Below are positions 1 through 9,042 of a stretch of 64,000 nt of DNA, one piece after another (position 1 is the stretch's first letter; each line of letters starts with the position of its first letter). The notes beneath the pieces are model-generated. The model saw nothing but the letters and a program-made list of their open reading frames with translations, was not told the origin of the DNA and did not search any database. A program made the translations under genes and the position numbers. The stretch spans positions 43,824-107,823 of the IMG/VR virus record IMGVR_UViG_3300006928_000001; one strand, 5' to 3'. This stretch comes from a virus.

Positions 1-705
1 TAGCACTACTTTCTTACCACGGACTATGTTAAGAACATCTGCTGTCCAGGTTCCAGCACCACCTGTGATCAGCAAGGTCGGAAGACCTTGCTGGGCCGCT
101 AGAATTCCGTCTGGCTCACCTTCGAACATCCATACTTCATCCGCCTTTTCGATAGATTCGAAGCCAAACGGAATCCATACAGCTTTACGGTTAAGCCCTT
201 CATCATTGGCGTAATGAAACGACTTAACCGTTGATCTTTTGAACGGGTCGTACATACGCGCGTTGATAAGTTTACCAGACTGATCGCGAATCGGTATCCA
301 AAGATGACTACCGTCCCAGCCGATCAAAAGCTTTTCAATCGTAGCCTTAGTCCATCCCCGCTTACGTTCTAGGTCTGTTACGACCTGAGGAGAGTCGACT
401 AGGATACGATGGTATCGTGCAATCAAATCCTCAGACAGAGGGGGCAAGTCGCGTAGAGTTACAACTGTCCCAGCGGACTGAGGAGACTTGACAAACACGT
501 CAAGTGGCGGACCATCATCTCTCGATGATGCTCTGCACCGATGACACCGGTAGTATCCAGTGTCGATGTTTACACGCAGAGATGGCCGCTCATCTGGTCC
601 ACAAGCTGGACACTTAGCCGTCGCCCAACCATTGGACGAGGCTTTAGTTTGGTCCAGCCCAAGAGCCGTCAGAGCGGCGTTCAGCGCAGCTGCTGAGAGC
701 TTCAC
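1..705 (-). CDS. DNA primase (zinc finger + Toprim), C-terminus beyond the left edge
   Basis: This reading frame enters the window at its left edge, and 235 residues are visible. Cys32, Cys35, Cys54 and Cys57 form a CPxC-18-CHxC zinc finger of the CHC2 primase type. Around residues 191-200 is VWMFEGEPDG, the acidic EGExD motif of a Toprim catalytic domain. This order matches T7 gp4-like primases, so a helicase domain may follow outside the window. The start is the GTG at 705-703: the frame has a stop (TAA) just upstream and no ATG between. The gene lies 27 bases downstream of the putative ssDNA-binding protein gene, which fits a replication operon. Primase assignment is firm; whether it is primase only or primase-helicase cannot be seen. 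Confidence 0.85.
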   Translation of the reverse strand, partial: MKLSAAALNAALTALGLDQTKASSNGWATAKCPACGPDERPSLRVNIDTGYYRCHRCRASSRDDGPPLDVFVKSPQSAGTVVTLRDLPPLSEDLIARYHRILVDSPQVVTDLERKRGWTKATIEKLLIGWDGSHLWIPIRDQSGKLINARMYDPFKRSTVKSFHYANDEGLNRKAVWIPFGFESIEKADEVWMFEGEPDGILAAQQGLPTLLITGGAGTWTADVLNIVRGKKVVL

Positions 706-732
706 CGCTAACCGCCGCTCATGAGGGTTTTA

Positions 733-1761
733 CTAGAACGAATCTTCCGGAGCAGCCTCATCCTCGGAGGGAGGAGCGTCAATCACATCGCCAGACGCGG
801 CCCCGGTCTCGCCGAGATCACCGCCGTCATTCATGTCAGGGACGTAGGACTTATCCTGCGTCGACTCGTAAAGTTCACGAGCCTGATCAGTCAGGGCCTT
901 AACTGCGTATCCAGTCTGAGCCACCGTAGCGACGTAGAAAATACCCTTATCGTTCTGAGTCTTCTTAGCAGCCAGGGTGAAGATCTTAGCCCATGCCGGT
1001 TCGCGCGCAGCCAGCTTAATCATCCCAGCCAAGGAACGTCCCGCGGCAAGGCTACTGCGACTGAAGCTGATGAATGCCGGAACAATCTCTGGAGGCATTC
1101 CGTTGAACGGAGGCAGAGCTACTAGGGCCAAGACGTCAATGCTAGCAGTACACCTGGGAGCCCGCTGTTCGTTCTCAAGTCGGATAGATTCTCCGTCCTG
1201 AACGATGATCTTAGGCAACCAAGAGTTGCCTCGGCCACTGGGGGTACGCCCTGCAGCAGAAGCCGCTGCGCCGGGACCGTAAACACACTCTTCACAAGAG
1301 GAAGTAGGACGTCCACCAACCCACTCAAGGCTAGTAACAACACCCTTACTGTTAACTTCGAGCTTGAGCTTAGCCGCGGCCAGCCCTTCAGCATCCCGAG
1401 CCTGGTAATCGCCATAGGCTGCTTCACACTCGATGCCACCACCTTCAGTAAGAGGGGTCCATCGACGCTGAGCGTTGAAGATGCGAACAACAATAAACTT
1501 GAGACCATCTTCAGCAGACAAGCTAGCCGGTCGGTTGTATGGCGTGGTCCAGTACAGACCAGCCTTAGCACCTTCAATCTCCTCCTGCACGGCCTTACTC
1601 ATTGCCTGCAGCAGAGAAATCCGTGGTAGAACAATATCACCAGTCTGAATATCCTCAGACCCAGCTCCAGCATCACCCGCGTCAAACTGCTGGGTTTCAG
1701 CCGGCATCATAAGGTCTTCGACGCTCACAGCAAGTGCCGTCTCTTCTTTCTTCTTGGCCAT
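733..1761 (-). CDS. Putative single-stranded DNA-binding or recombination-associated protein
   Basis: The product has 342 residues. It starts with a lysine-rich stretch, has a conserved-looking LPRISLLQAMS segment near residues 45-55, and ends in a long acidic tail (last residues DEAAPEDSF). An acidic C-terminus finishing in phenylalanine is a feature of phage and bacterial ssDNA-binding proteins (SSB, T7 gp2.5), where it recruits replication partners. The position directly upstream of the primase supports this. A CEEC pair near residue 157 could bind metal. There is a strong ribosome site (AAAGGGAGG) and a TATACT box just upstream. The fold itself is not recognised, so the function is an inference. 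Confidence 0.5.
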   Translation of the reverse strand: MAKKKEETALAVSVEDLMMPAETQQFDAGDAGAGSEDIQTGDIVLPRISLLQAMSKAVQEEIEGAKAGLYWTTPYNRPASLSAEDGLKFIVVRIFNAQRRWTPLTEGGGIECEAAYGDYQARDAEGLAAAKLKLEVNSKGVVTSLEWVGGRPTSSCEECVYGPGAAASAAGRTPSGRGNSWLPKIIVQDGESIRLENEQRAPRCTASIDVLALVALPPFNGMPPEIVPAFISFSRSSLAAGRSLAGMIKLAAREPAWAKIFTLAAKKTQNDKGIFYVATVAQTGYAVKALTDQARELYESTQDKSYVPDMNDGGDLGETGAASGDVIDAPPSEDEAAPEDSF

Positions 1762-1792
1762 TATGGCCTCCCTTTCGTCAGGTGGACACTGC

Positions 1793-1802
1793 AGTATACC
1801 TC
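1793..1802 (-). promoter_or_regulatory. Candidate promoter (-10 motif GAGGTATACT)
   Basis: On the minus strand, GAGGTATACT lies about 30 bases upstream of the start of the ssDNA-binding-like gene. TATACT matches a sigma70-type -10 box. The same ten bases occur at 14070-14079. No good -35 is present at 17 bases, so it may be an extended -10 type promoter. Confidence 0.45.
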
Positions 1803-1853
1803 AATGGTCTACGCATTGCCATGGTTCAATAGTCGTGTGCCTTCGCCAGAGCA

Positions 1854-2123
1854 TTAAGCCGAAGCGATATTCTTGTTTTTGAAAACGGAATGGTCTTGCC
1901 ATGATTCGATGTGTTCAACAATCTTCTTAGAATCACCATCAGATTCGACAAGGTCTAGCCCATACAAAGCGGCTGCACCCCGTAGAATTTCAATTACATC
2001 TTCATCTTCACCAATGTGGTTTACGGATAGATACCCACCAGGCATCAGCGTAATTTCTACTCTTCCAATACACCCCTTCGGGATACTCGATACTACTGTG
2101 ATCATCTTATCATCGTCAGCCAA
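1854..2123 (-). CDS. Hypothetical protein
   Basis: Small acidic protein of about 89 residues with no recognised domain. The frame is open to an ATG at 2168, but that codon has no ribosome site. A TTG at 2123 is preceded at the right distance by AGAGGAG and is the more likely start. The gene lies between the helicase and ssDNA-binding-like genes. Confidence 0.6.
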   Translation of the reverse strand: MADDDKMITVVSSIPKGCIGRVEITLMPGGYLSVNHIGEDEDVIEILRGAAALYGLDLVESDGDSKKIVEHIESWQDHSVFKNKNIASA

Positions 2124-2208
2124 CAGACACACTCCTCTGTGGAGAAAGGTATACTCTACAGTAACCATGAATGGTTCTGCGGAAAAATTACGCTACTGCG
2201 TAGAAGTC

Positions 2209-3873
2209 CTAGCCGTAAATCGTTTCAGCAAGCCAATTTAGTAACGACAGAGCTACGCTTCGTTGTTTTCTATGAGCGATGACTACGGCTTCATCTGGAC
2301 CATTGTCAACTACCAAATCGTAGATGATAGCTTTGTGCTTCAAACCATGCCGGTGCACTCGATCTTCAGACTGTGATCTTGCGATCGTTCCAAGTGGCTG
2401 TGAATAGTACACTGCCGATTTGCTATGCTGCCAGTTCAACCCAGCACCAGCCACACCCGGGTGTGCGATTACGGTATGATATCTTCCTGCTCTCCAGTCC
2501 GATTGAATCATATCTCTTTGACGAGCGGGCGTAGGCCCATGAATAATCGCGACTCCTCTCTTCCCGAGTAGTTCAACTACTCGTTGATATTCAACCCGTG
2601 AAAAGTCTGTTGTTCCGTCTTCTTTGAGAGGTCCATACACTTGACCCCCAACACGAAGGGCGGTGTCTGGTTCTTCCCCAGCCGCGACAAGCGCAGCGGC
2701 GATGACTTCTCTGGACCTCGAGGCCCAAATGTGACGTGGCGCACGGTCACCGTGGGCGTCTTTGATTTCTTCGATAACATCTCGGAGGAGGGCAAGCTTT
2801 CCACTGTGGACAGGTCGCCCTTCAAGATATCCACCCGTAAGCTCAATGGTTCGAAGTCGTTCGATGAGAACATTCTCAGGGACGATTGCGTGCCCGTCGT
2901 CAAGAACGGCACGATCGTCTTCGATGAGATCGAGCATAAGCTTAGCAGCTGACGGCGGAAGATCAAAAGAGCGTTTGAAGTAAATTTTGTCAGGGAGGTC
3001 AAGACACTCGTCCTTACGCCTACGAACTGTGTATGGATGCATTGGGTCAAGTACTTCGTATTGAATGCGTTTTTGATTTACGCCAACTACGAATGATCTA
3101 GACACACTGAACTGTTTACCCTTACTCTCCATCGGGTCATGTAGCTGACCGTATCTATACTTGAACGCATCAAACGAACCTGGGGCACCGGCTGGAAATC
3201 TAGCTTTCCCGATTGTAATGATATCTGGTGGAAGTCTCTTCAAAACGTCTGGGCGTACAAGCTTCGTTAAACCCCAGAGTCTCATATGCTCCGGTCTACC
3301 AATTGGAGTAGCTGTGATACCAGCAGCTCCAATGCAGGCAGACGCAAAAGCTCTAGCTGCTACACCTTGCCCTGAATGAGATAGTGCAACGCCTTGTGCT
3401 TCATCCACGACGATGGCTATACGCCTACCCCTTGCATGTATCATCATAGGATGATCAGCTTTTACGATGTTTTTGCGTCGGTACTTAGTCACCAATAGAC
3501 TACGAAGGCCGGAGAACGTAGTTGCCATTACCGTAAGTTTGTGCTGTTCAGTTCTCAATCCCGACGTGATGACATCTTCAATCAAGTCGTTATCTGGTGG
3601 TCTACAGTCGATGAAGTTCACCAACCCTTCAGGCCACGTTCGCCCATCAAATGTTTCGCGCCAGTCTGGCATCGTCATACTTGGTAGCACCAAGACAACT
3701 TCGTCAATGACACCTCTAAGCCAGAGGGTTTGAAGCCACCAAGCTGTTGTAGCAGTCTTACCAGTACCCAGTTCGTTCCAGATGTTAACCCTAGAAAATC
3801 GAGCTAGTCTTTGAACATCTTCAGCTTGATGTTTAAGCGGAGACCATTCCGCTGGTAGCAACTGGTACGTCAC
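2209..3873 (-). CDS. SNF2-family DNA helicase/translocase
   Basis: The product has 554 residues and a full superfamily 2 motif set: Walker A GTGKT at 36-40, DEAQ (motif II) at 157-160, GITATP (motif III) at 185-190, and motif VI QSEDRVHRHG near 501-510. The spacing, and the arginine-rich motif VI of the SEDRxHRxG kind, are typical of SNF2-like ATPases that translocate on double-stranded DNA; phages use them in replication, recombination or anti-restriction. The GTG start overlaps the stop of the small membrane protein gene before it (GTGA). Family assignment is firm, the precise role is not known. Confidence 0.88.
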   Translation of the reverse strand: MTYQLLPAEWSPLKHQAEDVQRLARFSRVNIWNELGTGKTATTAWWLQTLWLRGVIDEVVLVLPSMTMPDWRETFDGRTWPEGLVNFIDCRPPDNDLIEDVITSGLRTEQHKLTVMATTFSGLRSLLVTKYRRKNIVKADHPMMIHARGRRIAIVVDEAQGVALSHSGQGVAARAFASACIGAAGITATPIGRPEHMRLWGLTKLVRPDVLKRLPPDIITIGKARFPAGAPGSFDAFKYRYGQLHDPMESKGKQFSVSRSFVVGVNQKRIQYEVLDPMHPYTVRRRKDECLDLPDKIYFKRSFDLPPSAAKLMLDLIEDDRAVLDDGHAIVPENVLIERLRTIELTGGYLEGRPVHSGKLALLRDVIEEIKDAHGDRAPRHIWASRSREVIAAALVAAGEEPDTALRVGGQVYGPLKEDGTTDFSRVEYQRVVELLGKRGVAIIHGPTPARQRDMIQSDWRAGRYHTVIAHPGVAGAGLNWQHSKSAVYYSQPLGTIARSQSEDRVHRHGLKHKAIIYDLVVDNGPDEAVVIAHRKQRSVALSLLNWLAETIYG

Positions 3874-4058
3874 AGCTTAATCACGTTCCCGTGTTCGTCG
3901 GTGATGACTTCAACTGTTTCAGACGATTGAAACACAGATGCCATACTGACAACCCAGGTCCCCAAAGCTATCACGAGACATAGTGTAGACGCTGCCTCGT
4001 GTGTGGGCGCCAAGTAACCAGTCAACACTACCAGTGATACAGGAAACAAGTGATGCAT
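3870..4058 (-). CDS. Small membrane protein
   Basis: This 62-residue protein has a hydrophobic N-terminal two thirds (about two short membrane segments, residues 2-42) and a polar tail. The open frame extends further upstream, but the ATG at 4058 directly follows the stop of the upstream gene and has an ideal GGAGG site that lies within that gene's last codons. Translational coupling is therefore likely. No family is recognised. Confidence 0.7.
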   Translation of the reverse strand: MHHLFPVSLVVLTGYLAPTHEAASTLCLVIALGTWVVSMASVFQSSETVEVITDEHGNVIKL

Positions 4059-4059
4059 T

Positions 4060-4314
4060 TTATCCTCCACAAACAAGAGCTTCACCAAGAGCGTCAGACA
4101 CATCGGTGTCGACTGCACCCTGAAGCTCCATAATCGGAATCCAGCGCCAGTCATCTGGCGGAGTCCCTGTAGAGTGCTGAATGACACGAACCGTGTTATA
4201 ATCGAATGACTCGATCACACTCGTGAACGACTCAACCTCTTCCACGGTAGGAATAGGGTCAGTAGTAGATGGCTTCGCCAGAACCTTCGTTCCACGAATT
4301 ACGATGGCAAGCAT
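4060..4314 (-). CDS. Hypothetical protein
   Basis: Acidic protein of 84 residues, first of a coupled pair with the small membrane protein. An AAGGGAG ribosome site precedes the ATG. No domain is recognised. Confidence 0.7.
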   Translation of the reverse strand: MLAIVIRGTKVLAKPSTTDPIPTVEEVESFTSVIESFDYNTVRVIQHSTGTPPDDWRWIPIMELQGAVDTDVSDALGEALVCGG

Positions 4315-4394
4315 TCTTGCTCCCTTAAGGTTTACAAGATACTTATACCACTGCCCTTAAGTGAGGACCATTCCGCAGAATCGTTTGTCTGCGC

Positions 4395-4880
4395 TTAGCC
4401 CCACATCCACTCAGACGTAAAATCGTTTTGCGGACATTCGATTTCATCAATCTGCGGAAATGGTGACTGTCCGTGCTTCACACGTTGAACAGCGACTTCA
4501 AATGTATTTCGCCCAATTGGCTTAAACGTCAGGCCGCCACCAACTCTGGTTTCTGCAGCGCGTCGTTTGTCGCGACTAGTAGCCCATCCGGTCATCAACC
4601 CAATTTTCGTCTTTGGGGAGTGCTCACGAATAGCCTCTCCTAGACCAACACCAACAGGACCACCATTCAACCGTACGTCGATTATAACGATGTTAGGTTG
4701 CCACTGCTCTGCTGTGTCTAGGGCTTCTCTTTTTGAAGTTACGCCACGTACACTCGCACCCAATCCTCGCATATGATTCATATACGATTTTAGTGCAATG
4801 ACGTTATCTTCGACGATAAGAACTCTTAGCTCTTCATTTGGGTCTGGTGGGTCTGGCCAAATATTGGTTCCTGGCATCAT
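4395..4880 (-). CDS. CheY-like single-domain response regulator
   Basis: The 161-residue product is almost entirely a receiver domain. It has the acidic pair Glu24-Asp25 in LIVEDN, the phospho-acceptor Asp68 in VIIDVRL, Thr97 in LMTGWA, and Lys120 in LTFKPI, so all residues needed for phosphorylation and switching are present. There is no DNA-binding output domain; a tail of about 35 residues follows. Receiver domains are uncommon in phages. Its ATG overlaps the stop of the 234-residue gene by four bases (ATGA), so the two are co-translated. No histidine kinase is seen nearby, so a host kinase is the likely phosphodonor (inference). Confidence 0.88.
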   Translation of the reverse strand: MMPGTNIWPDPPDPNEELRVLIVEDNVIALKSYMNHMRGLGASVRGVTSKREALDTAEQWQPNIVIIDVRLNGGPVGVGLGEAIREHSPKTKIGLMTGWATSRDKRRAAETRVGGGLTFKPIGRNTFEVAVQRVKHGQSPFPQIDEIECPQNDFTSEWMWG

Positions 4881-5581
4881 GGGATTCCTTTAACACGCGT
4901 CTTGAGCGTGTTAGCTGCGGAGCTGATTACCCATCGTGTAAAAGCCGCTCTAGACGAGCGCACAGCAGAATCTTCGCTATCAGGGTCTTCGTCGTCATCC
5001 TCATTTGGCATGACCATCGACGCAGGTGCTGCGTGATGAACTGCTAGGTACACTAGCTTTCTATCGTCTTCGGCTCTCCATAGCGTTTCGATAGATGCAC
5101 TCAGAACGTCAGATACTTGCCACTGATCACGTAGCTGACCAGGATTGACCTCTGACAGATCAAGGATGATAGACTTCTCGTCTTTTTCGATGAGATGAGA
5201 AAGCACAGAAGCTCTGTACGAATCTGTTACTTCTCGTCTACTCCAGTGGTTCTTAATTGGTTCAACTGCCCTAAGCGTGGCTTCTGAGACAATCGTTATG
5301 AACAGGTTAGATTTCGCTTCTCGTAGTGCGCCACCACCATTAGTAACGACTACGATAAACGCTCTTAGAGCAGCAGTTTCATTTACGATTCGTTGAAGCT
5401 GATTCTGAATGGCGAGCATATCACCACCACTAGCTTCTGCGTTAAGCTCTTCCTGCTTATACTTACGCCACCGTGCCCATAGCTCTCTAATCAACTGTCC
5501 AAATGCTACAGACGCAGTTGAGATAGCCGCTGCCACTTCTTTAGGGTGTGACTGAATGATTGCGTCAAACCAAGCAAGCAT
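4877..5581 (-). CDS. Hypothetical protein, possibly sensor-like (GAF-type)
   Basis: The 234-residue protein starts with a short hydrophobic helix (about residues 15-30), followed by a basic, coiled-coil-like stretch. A central region around TNGGGALREAKSN and a following alpha/beta pattern resemble GAF-type sensor proteins that carry an HNGG-like motif, but this is a weak, remote likeness. Near residue 200 there is an acidic DEDDDEDPDSED patch. The gene is coupled by overlaps to the response regulator downstream and to the 222-residue gene upstream, which suggests a shared role. Confidence 0.6.
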   Translation of the reverse strand: MLAWFDAIIQSHPKEVAAAISTASVAFGQLIRELWARWRKYKQEELNAEASGGDMLAIQNQLQRIVNETAALRAFIVVVTNGGGALREAKSNLFITIVSEATLRAVEPIKNHWSRREVTDSYRASVLSHLIEKDEKSIILDLSEVNPGQLRDQWQVSDVLSASIETLWRAEDDRKLVYLAVHHAAPASMVMPNEDDDEDPDSEDSAVRSSRAAFTRWVISSAANTLKTRVKGIP

Positions 5582-6249
5582 TAGTCCATACCACCACGAA
5601 TAAGTTCAAACGTCTTTTCACCACGATCAGACGCTTGAATGGAATTCATTTTGTGCTGAATCTCATTGAGAATCTGCTCACGGTCACTAGCCTTTTCTGA
5701 CCAGAAGGCGCTAGCACGACCCTTAAGATTGAGGTCCGGCATCATCTCGGCTAGTGATTCTTCAACTGAGGTTAGTTCTCTACATGCATCGCGTAGAGCT
5801 GTAGAGAACTGCGTTTTTCCGCTTTCACACTTTTCTAGTTCCGTCATTACGTATGCCGAAAGAGCTTCCCAGCGTTCCATAACCATGCGAATCTTAGTAG
5901 AATGGAACTCGATACCAAGAATAGCCCACACCTGAGCTTCAGCTTCAAGCAAAGCATCTCGACGAATCGCTGACCGTTTGGACTGAAAGATGGCACGCTT
6001 CTCTCTCCACCGCTCAGCGCGAGACCGTCTGCGTAGTTCACCTGGAACTGTGTGCTGCTCCATCTCTTCGAATTGGTCTGAATACATGCGGACAAGCTGC
6101 TGCATAGTCAATGGCACAGGACTGCAGATGAAAGCATCACCTGGGTCCTGGAAGACCAAGCGCAGATCTTCAATTGAACCATTGCCATTTTGAAGACGAT
6201 TGATCAGTGAAGTCTGACTCTCGTCAAGTCCGTCGTTGTCGTCTCGCAT
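5581..6249 (-). CDS. Hypothetical helical protein
   Basis: The 222-residue product is charged and rich in Glu, Arg and Gln, and predicted by eye to be largely helical or coiled coil. Its stop overlaps the start codon of the next gene by one base (TAATG). It belongs to the response-regulator operon. No known domain is recognised. Confidence 0.65.
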   Translation of the reverse strand: MRDDNDGLDESQTSLINRLQNGNGSIEDLRLVFQDPGDAFICSPVPLTMQQLVRMYSDQFEEMEQHTVPGELRRRSRAERWREKRAIFQSKRSAIRRDALLEAEAQVWAILGIEFHSTKIRMVMERWEALSAYVMTELEKCESGKTQFSTALRDACRELTSVEESLAEMMPDLNLKGRASAFWSEKASDREQILNEIQHKMNSIQASDRGEKTFELIRGGMD

Positions 6250-6268
6250 CTTACCAAGATACCCCGAC

Positions 6269-6751
6269 TTATCCTGTGATTCCAGACCTGTGAGCTCGAC
6301 TGTTTTCGATGTGACGCCAAGATACGTACCGTGCTAACTTAGCATCTTGTGGTGCTACATTTATTTGATTCTCGACAAAGATTCGATACGCATCGATAAC
6401 ATATTGACTGTTACCATCAATCTCTGGAGGTCGTAGCCCCATGATCCATTGTCTAGACATTTCTACGATTTCTTTTGTACGCTTATGGTGAGACCCTAGA
6501 GGTCTGAGATACCGTGCCATCCGTCTGTGCGCGTCAGACGGCGCGAAGGCTACATTATGCGCTCGTGGCCAATCAATGAGAAACTTCCATATAGCTTCGT
6601 CATTGAGTATCATGCTAGCCAGTACTACTCGCCAACTATGCTCGTCTTCATCTTCGCCACCTACCATTTCCTGCGGTAGTAGAAGTGGGCTTTCAGGGTA
6701 CCCTCGGTTCTCAACTTGGAGGAGCAAGTATTCAAACTCGTAGTCAATCAC
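6269..6751 (-). CDS. Hypothetical protein
   Basis: The 160-residue product has an acidic N-terminal part and a basic, helical C-terminal half. Its start overlaps the end of the upstream 48-residue coiled-coil gene. It is the first large gene of the cluster that includes the response regulator. No family is recognised. Confidence 0.65.
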   Translation of the reverse strand: MIDYEFEYLLLQVENRGYPESPLLLPQEMVGGEDEDEHSWRVVLASMILNDEAIWKFLIDWPRAHNVAFAPSDAHRRMARYLRPLGSHHKRTKEIVEMSRQWIMGLRPPEIDGNSQYVIDAYRIFVENQINVAPQDAKLARYVSWRHIENSRAHRSGITG

Positions 6752-6890
6752 GTTTCTGACTCAGTACAGGAGTAGATTCTAGTCGAGCGATTTCGTTGTT
6801 AATTTTACGCAGTTCCTCTTCAAGCTTACGTTTCTTTTGATGAAGAAGCATTAAACGTTGATTATGTTCATCCACCGATGAGGAATGCAT
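6744..6890 (-). CDS. Small coiled-coil protein
   Basis: The 48-residue protein is dominated by a heptad-like stretch of Lys, Leu and Glu (residues 15-40), typical of a short coiled coil. The ATG at 6890 follows a GGAGAG site and lies inside the last codons of the fibre-like gene, so translation is probably coupled to it. The open frame continues upstream, but that part is only the shadow of the fibre gene. Confidence 0.55.
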   Translation of the reverse strand: MHSSSVDEHNQRLMLLHQKKRKLEEELRKINNEIARLESTPVLSQKRD

Positions 6891-9006
6891 GGGCCTCTCC
6901 AATAATATCTTCGATAGCGATGTTCCCGACGAATGTATCACCAGTGGGGCTAGTACCACTAGTAGCATCTCGGTAGAATCGAATCCACAACTTGTCTCCA
7001 GGCACGAACGATGAGATGTCGAGCTCGAACTCTGTACGCTGGAGCACGTCATCATCAGCGGGAACAATGGCTGTGATCTCGGTGATCGTGTCGATGGCCA
7101 CACCAGAACCATCGATTGTATCTCCGATTCGAGCTCGGCCATACTCGATGGACAGCGCAACGTTACCGGTGGCTGACGCCCGGGGAAGCCAGTCGATCCG
7201 GAACCGAGCTTTAATTGCTGTGTTCACCCAATTTGGCATGATGACCTTGGCACCACGGGCGTCTACCTGACCATTGTTGTACGAGTTGTCGCCTGGAGAG
7301 AGCGATGTCGTCGAGCTATACGCGATGTTGTTGTTACCAGGGCTTGTCGATGTGTTGACTGTGTCGGCGAAACGGATCAGAGTCCGCCACTGTTGGAGAA
7401 GCCCGTAGAGTTTGGCCCCCACCTGATCCGCGGCCAGACGGCTCGTGCCGATCTCGCATCGGCTGAACTCCATGGGAGTTGTGAACGTGGTGGCCGGTCG
7501 AACTGACAGCCAGTAGTACTCCTGACTGTTATGTGTATCAGCATCCCAGTCGTCAAAAGCCGTTGCATGGTGGTCTAGATGCTGTGCAACCCGCGTTGAC
7601 GTATCGTCTTTGAATACATCGTTTCCGACTGGGTCGACGCCTCGAACCAGACTGGCGTCCATGACGTCGATCTCGTTCCAGCCGCTAGCACCGTCGGACA
7701 GTTCGATCACTACGTCTCCGGAACCTAGTGCCGTAGCCAGAGCGTACACCCAGTTCGTGAACTTGCCAAACTTGTAACCAATGAGAATTCGGTCATTGGT
7801 GTCACCGGGATGCACTACGTTGGTACCATCACTGACGTTGGCTGTGACGTCGGTGTAGACACCAGAGCCTCCTCCAGCGCTGTCGTCGTACGAGAGGACC
7901 ACCATGTTCTCGACGCCGGGTGCACCCTCGACAGCATAGAAGTTCTGCGGGTTTCTGGGTGCACCATGACTGAATCGACCACCTGCGCGTGTAGTTGGCG
8001 GGTTTACCACACCTTCGTCGAAGTAGAATACCCGCAGATCGTCACCAAGACCGGACACGAACGAAGCTGGGACGTCGATCTGCTCGCGCCGCATCTCCAT
8101 GCTGGTGAGCGAAAGAATGGAGCCACTATACGCTGGGCCATCATCTGCTGTGAAGTCATTGGCCGTTCCGTGGAGACGACCGCCGTTCATGACCATCGTG
8201 AATGGTCCGTCGCCGAAGTGAACCGCGTTGTTAATTCCACCACCACCATTCGGTGTGATGATTTTGACATCGACATACGCTCCGGCAGAACCACTGTCGA
8301 ACACAAAGACAGTGTCGGTGATCGTCATGGCAGGGCCACAGTCGATGGTACCTGGTCCTGTCACGTTTGCGTCTGTGTTGAGATTGATTCCCTTCGCCAA
8401 AGAGCCGTTGTTGAAGTTGATGCCTCCAGCGAGAACTCGCACGTTTCCGTCGTTCACCTCGATACCAGCCACAGCTGCCGAACCACTGTTGAACGACAAT
8501 TGGTTGACAACCAAAGCATTGGTGTTCTCGGCTCTGACGCCTTCACCACCACCGGTGGGGACTTGGCAGACTACTCGAGTCAGAAACGAGTTCGCTCCCT
8601 GTGTTAGAATCGAAGGGGACGAACCGTCAGCACCACCATTGACACGAATGTCCTGGATGCTGCTGTTATTGTTCAGCGTGATTGTTGGGCCAGTACCATC
8701 ACCTTCGATGACCGTGGCACTGATAAGTGTCGCGGCCATGATCTTGACACCAGCAGGTGTGTCGACACCAGACCCCACGTTAAAAGTACTCGGCCCAAGT
8801 ACGACCACGTCACCTGATGTTGCGTCTTGAAACGCTTCGGCAATCGTGTCGTAACTTTCCTGCGTAGTAGCCGTCAGAAGGTTTACACCAACAAACGAAT
8901 TGATGTCGTCCAACGCGGCGTTGACTGCCGTGTACCATGCCCACTCAAGTTCTAGATGCTCAGCAACCAAATCAATGTCTGAATATGGACGTGCTGCGTC
9001 AATCAT
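6868..9006 (-). CDS. Fibre- or spike-like protein with a probable beta-helix
   Basis: The 712-residue product is rich in Gly, Asn, Ser, Thr and Val. Residues 50-350 have the repeated short-strand pattern (for example NNNSSIQDIRVNGG, LSFNSGSAAVAGIEV) of right-handed parallel beta-helix proteins such as tail spikes and pectate-lyase-like adhesins. The C-terminal 350 residues look like a beta-sandwich domain. It is likely a receptor-binding or virion surface protein (inference). An upstream in-frame ATG at 9051 exists but overlaps a promoter -35 box, so the ATG at 9006, just after GAGG, is chosen. It is odd that such a structural gene lies on the early strand, with its own promoter. Confidence 0.6.
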   Translation of the reverse strand: MIDAARPYSDIDLVAEHLELEWAWYTAVNAALDDINSFVGVNLLTATTQESYDTIAEAFQDATSGDVVVLGPSTFNVGSGVDTPAGVKIMAATLISATVIEGDGTGPTITLNNNSSIQDIRVNGGADGSSPSILTQGANSFLTRVVCQVPTGGGEGVRAENTNALVVNQLSFNSGSAAVAGIEVNDGNVRVLAGGINFNNGSLAKGINLNTDANVTGPGTIDCGPAMTITDTVFVFDSGSAGAYVDVKIITPNGGGGINNAVHFGDGPFTMVMNGGRLHGTANDFTADDGPAYSGSILSLTSMEMRREQIDVPASFVSGLGDDLRVFYFDEGVVNPPTTRAGGRFSHGAPRNPQNFYAVEGAPGVENMVVLSYDDSAGGGSGVYTDVTANVSDGTNVVHPGDTNDRILIGYKFGKFTNWVYALATALGSGDVVIELSDGASGWNEIDVMDASLVRGVDPVGNDVFKDDTSTRVAQHLDHHATAFDDWDADTHNSQEYYWLSVRPATTFTTPMEFSRCEIGTSRLAADQVGAKLYGLLQQWRTLIRFADTVNTSTSPGNNNIAYSSTTSLSPGDNSYNNGQVDARGAKVIMPNWVNTAIKARFRIDWLPRASATGNVALSIEYGRARIGDTIDGSGVAIDTITEITAIVPADDDVLQRTEFELDISSFVPGDKLWIRFYRDATSGTSPTGDTFVGNIAIEDIIGEAHAFLIGG

Positions 9007-9042
9007 TGTAGTAGCCTCGTGTGTTATATTGAGGCTACTACA
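9007..9042. promoter_or_regulatory. Perfect 12-bp inverted repeat over -10 and start site
   Basis: TGTAGTAGCCTC (9007-9018) and its exact complement GAGGCTACTACA (9031-9042) flank a 12-base loop that contains the -10 box. It could be a repressor operator. The distal arm also contains the GAGG ribosome site of the fibre-like gene. A readthrough transcript would fold it into a hairpin. Confidence 0.6.

Noticed and set aside
2147-2163. TATACT on the plus strand as a promoter
   Set aside because: No plus-strand gene follows for tens of kilobases; the match is a result of the palindrome GTATAC.
7810-8607. Plus-strand frame of 265 residues opposite the fibre-like gene
   Set aside because: Antisense to a long beta-rich gene; rich in Cys and His by chance, no ribosome site.
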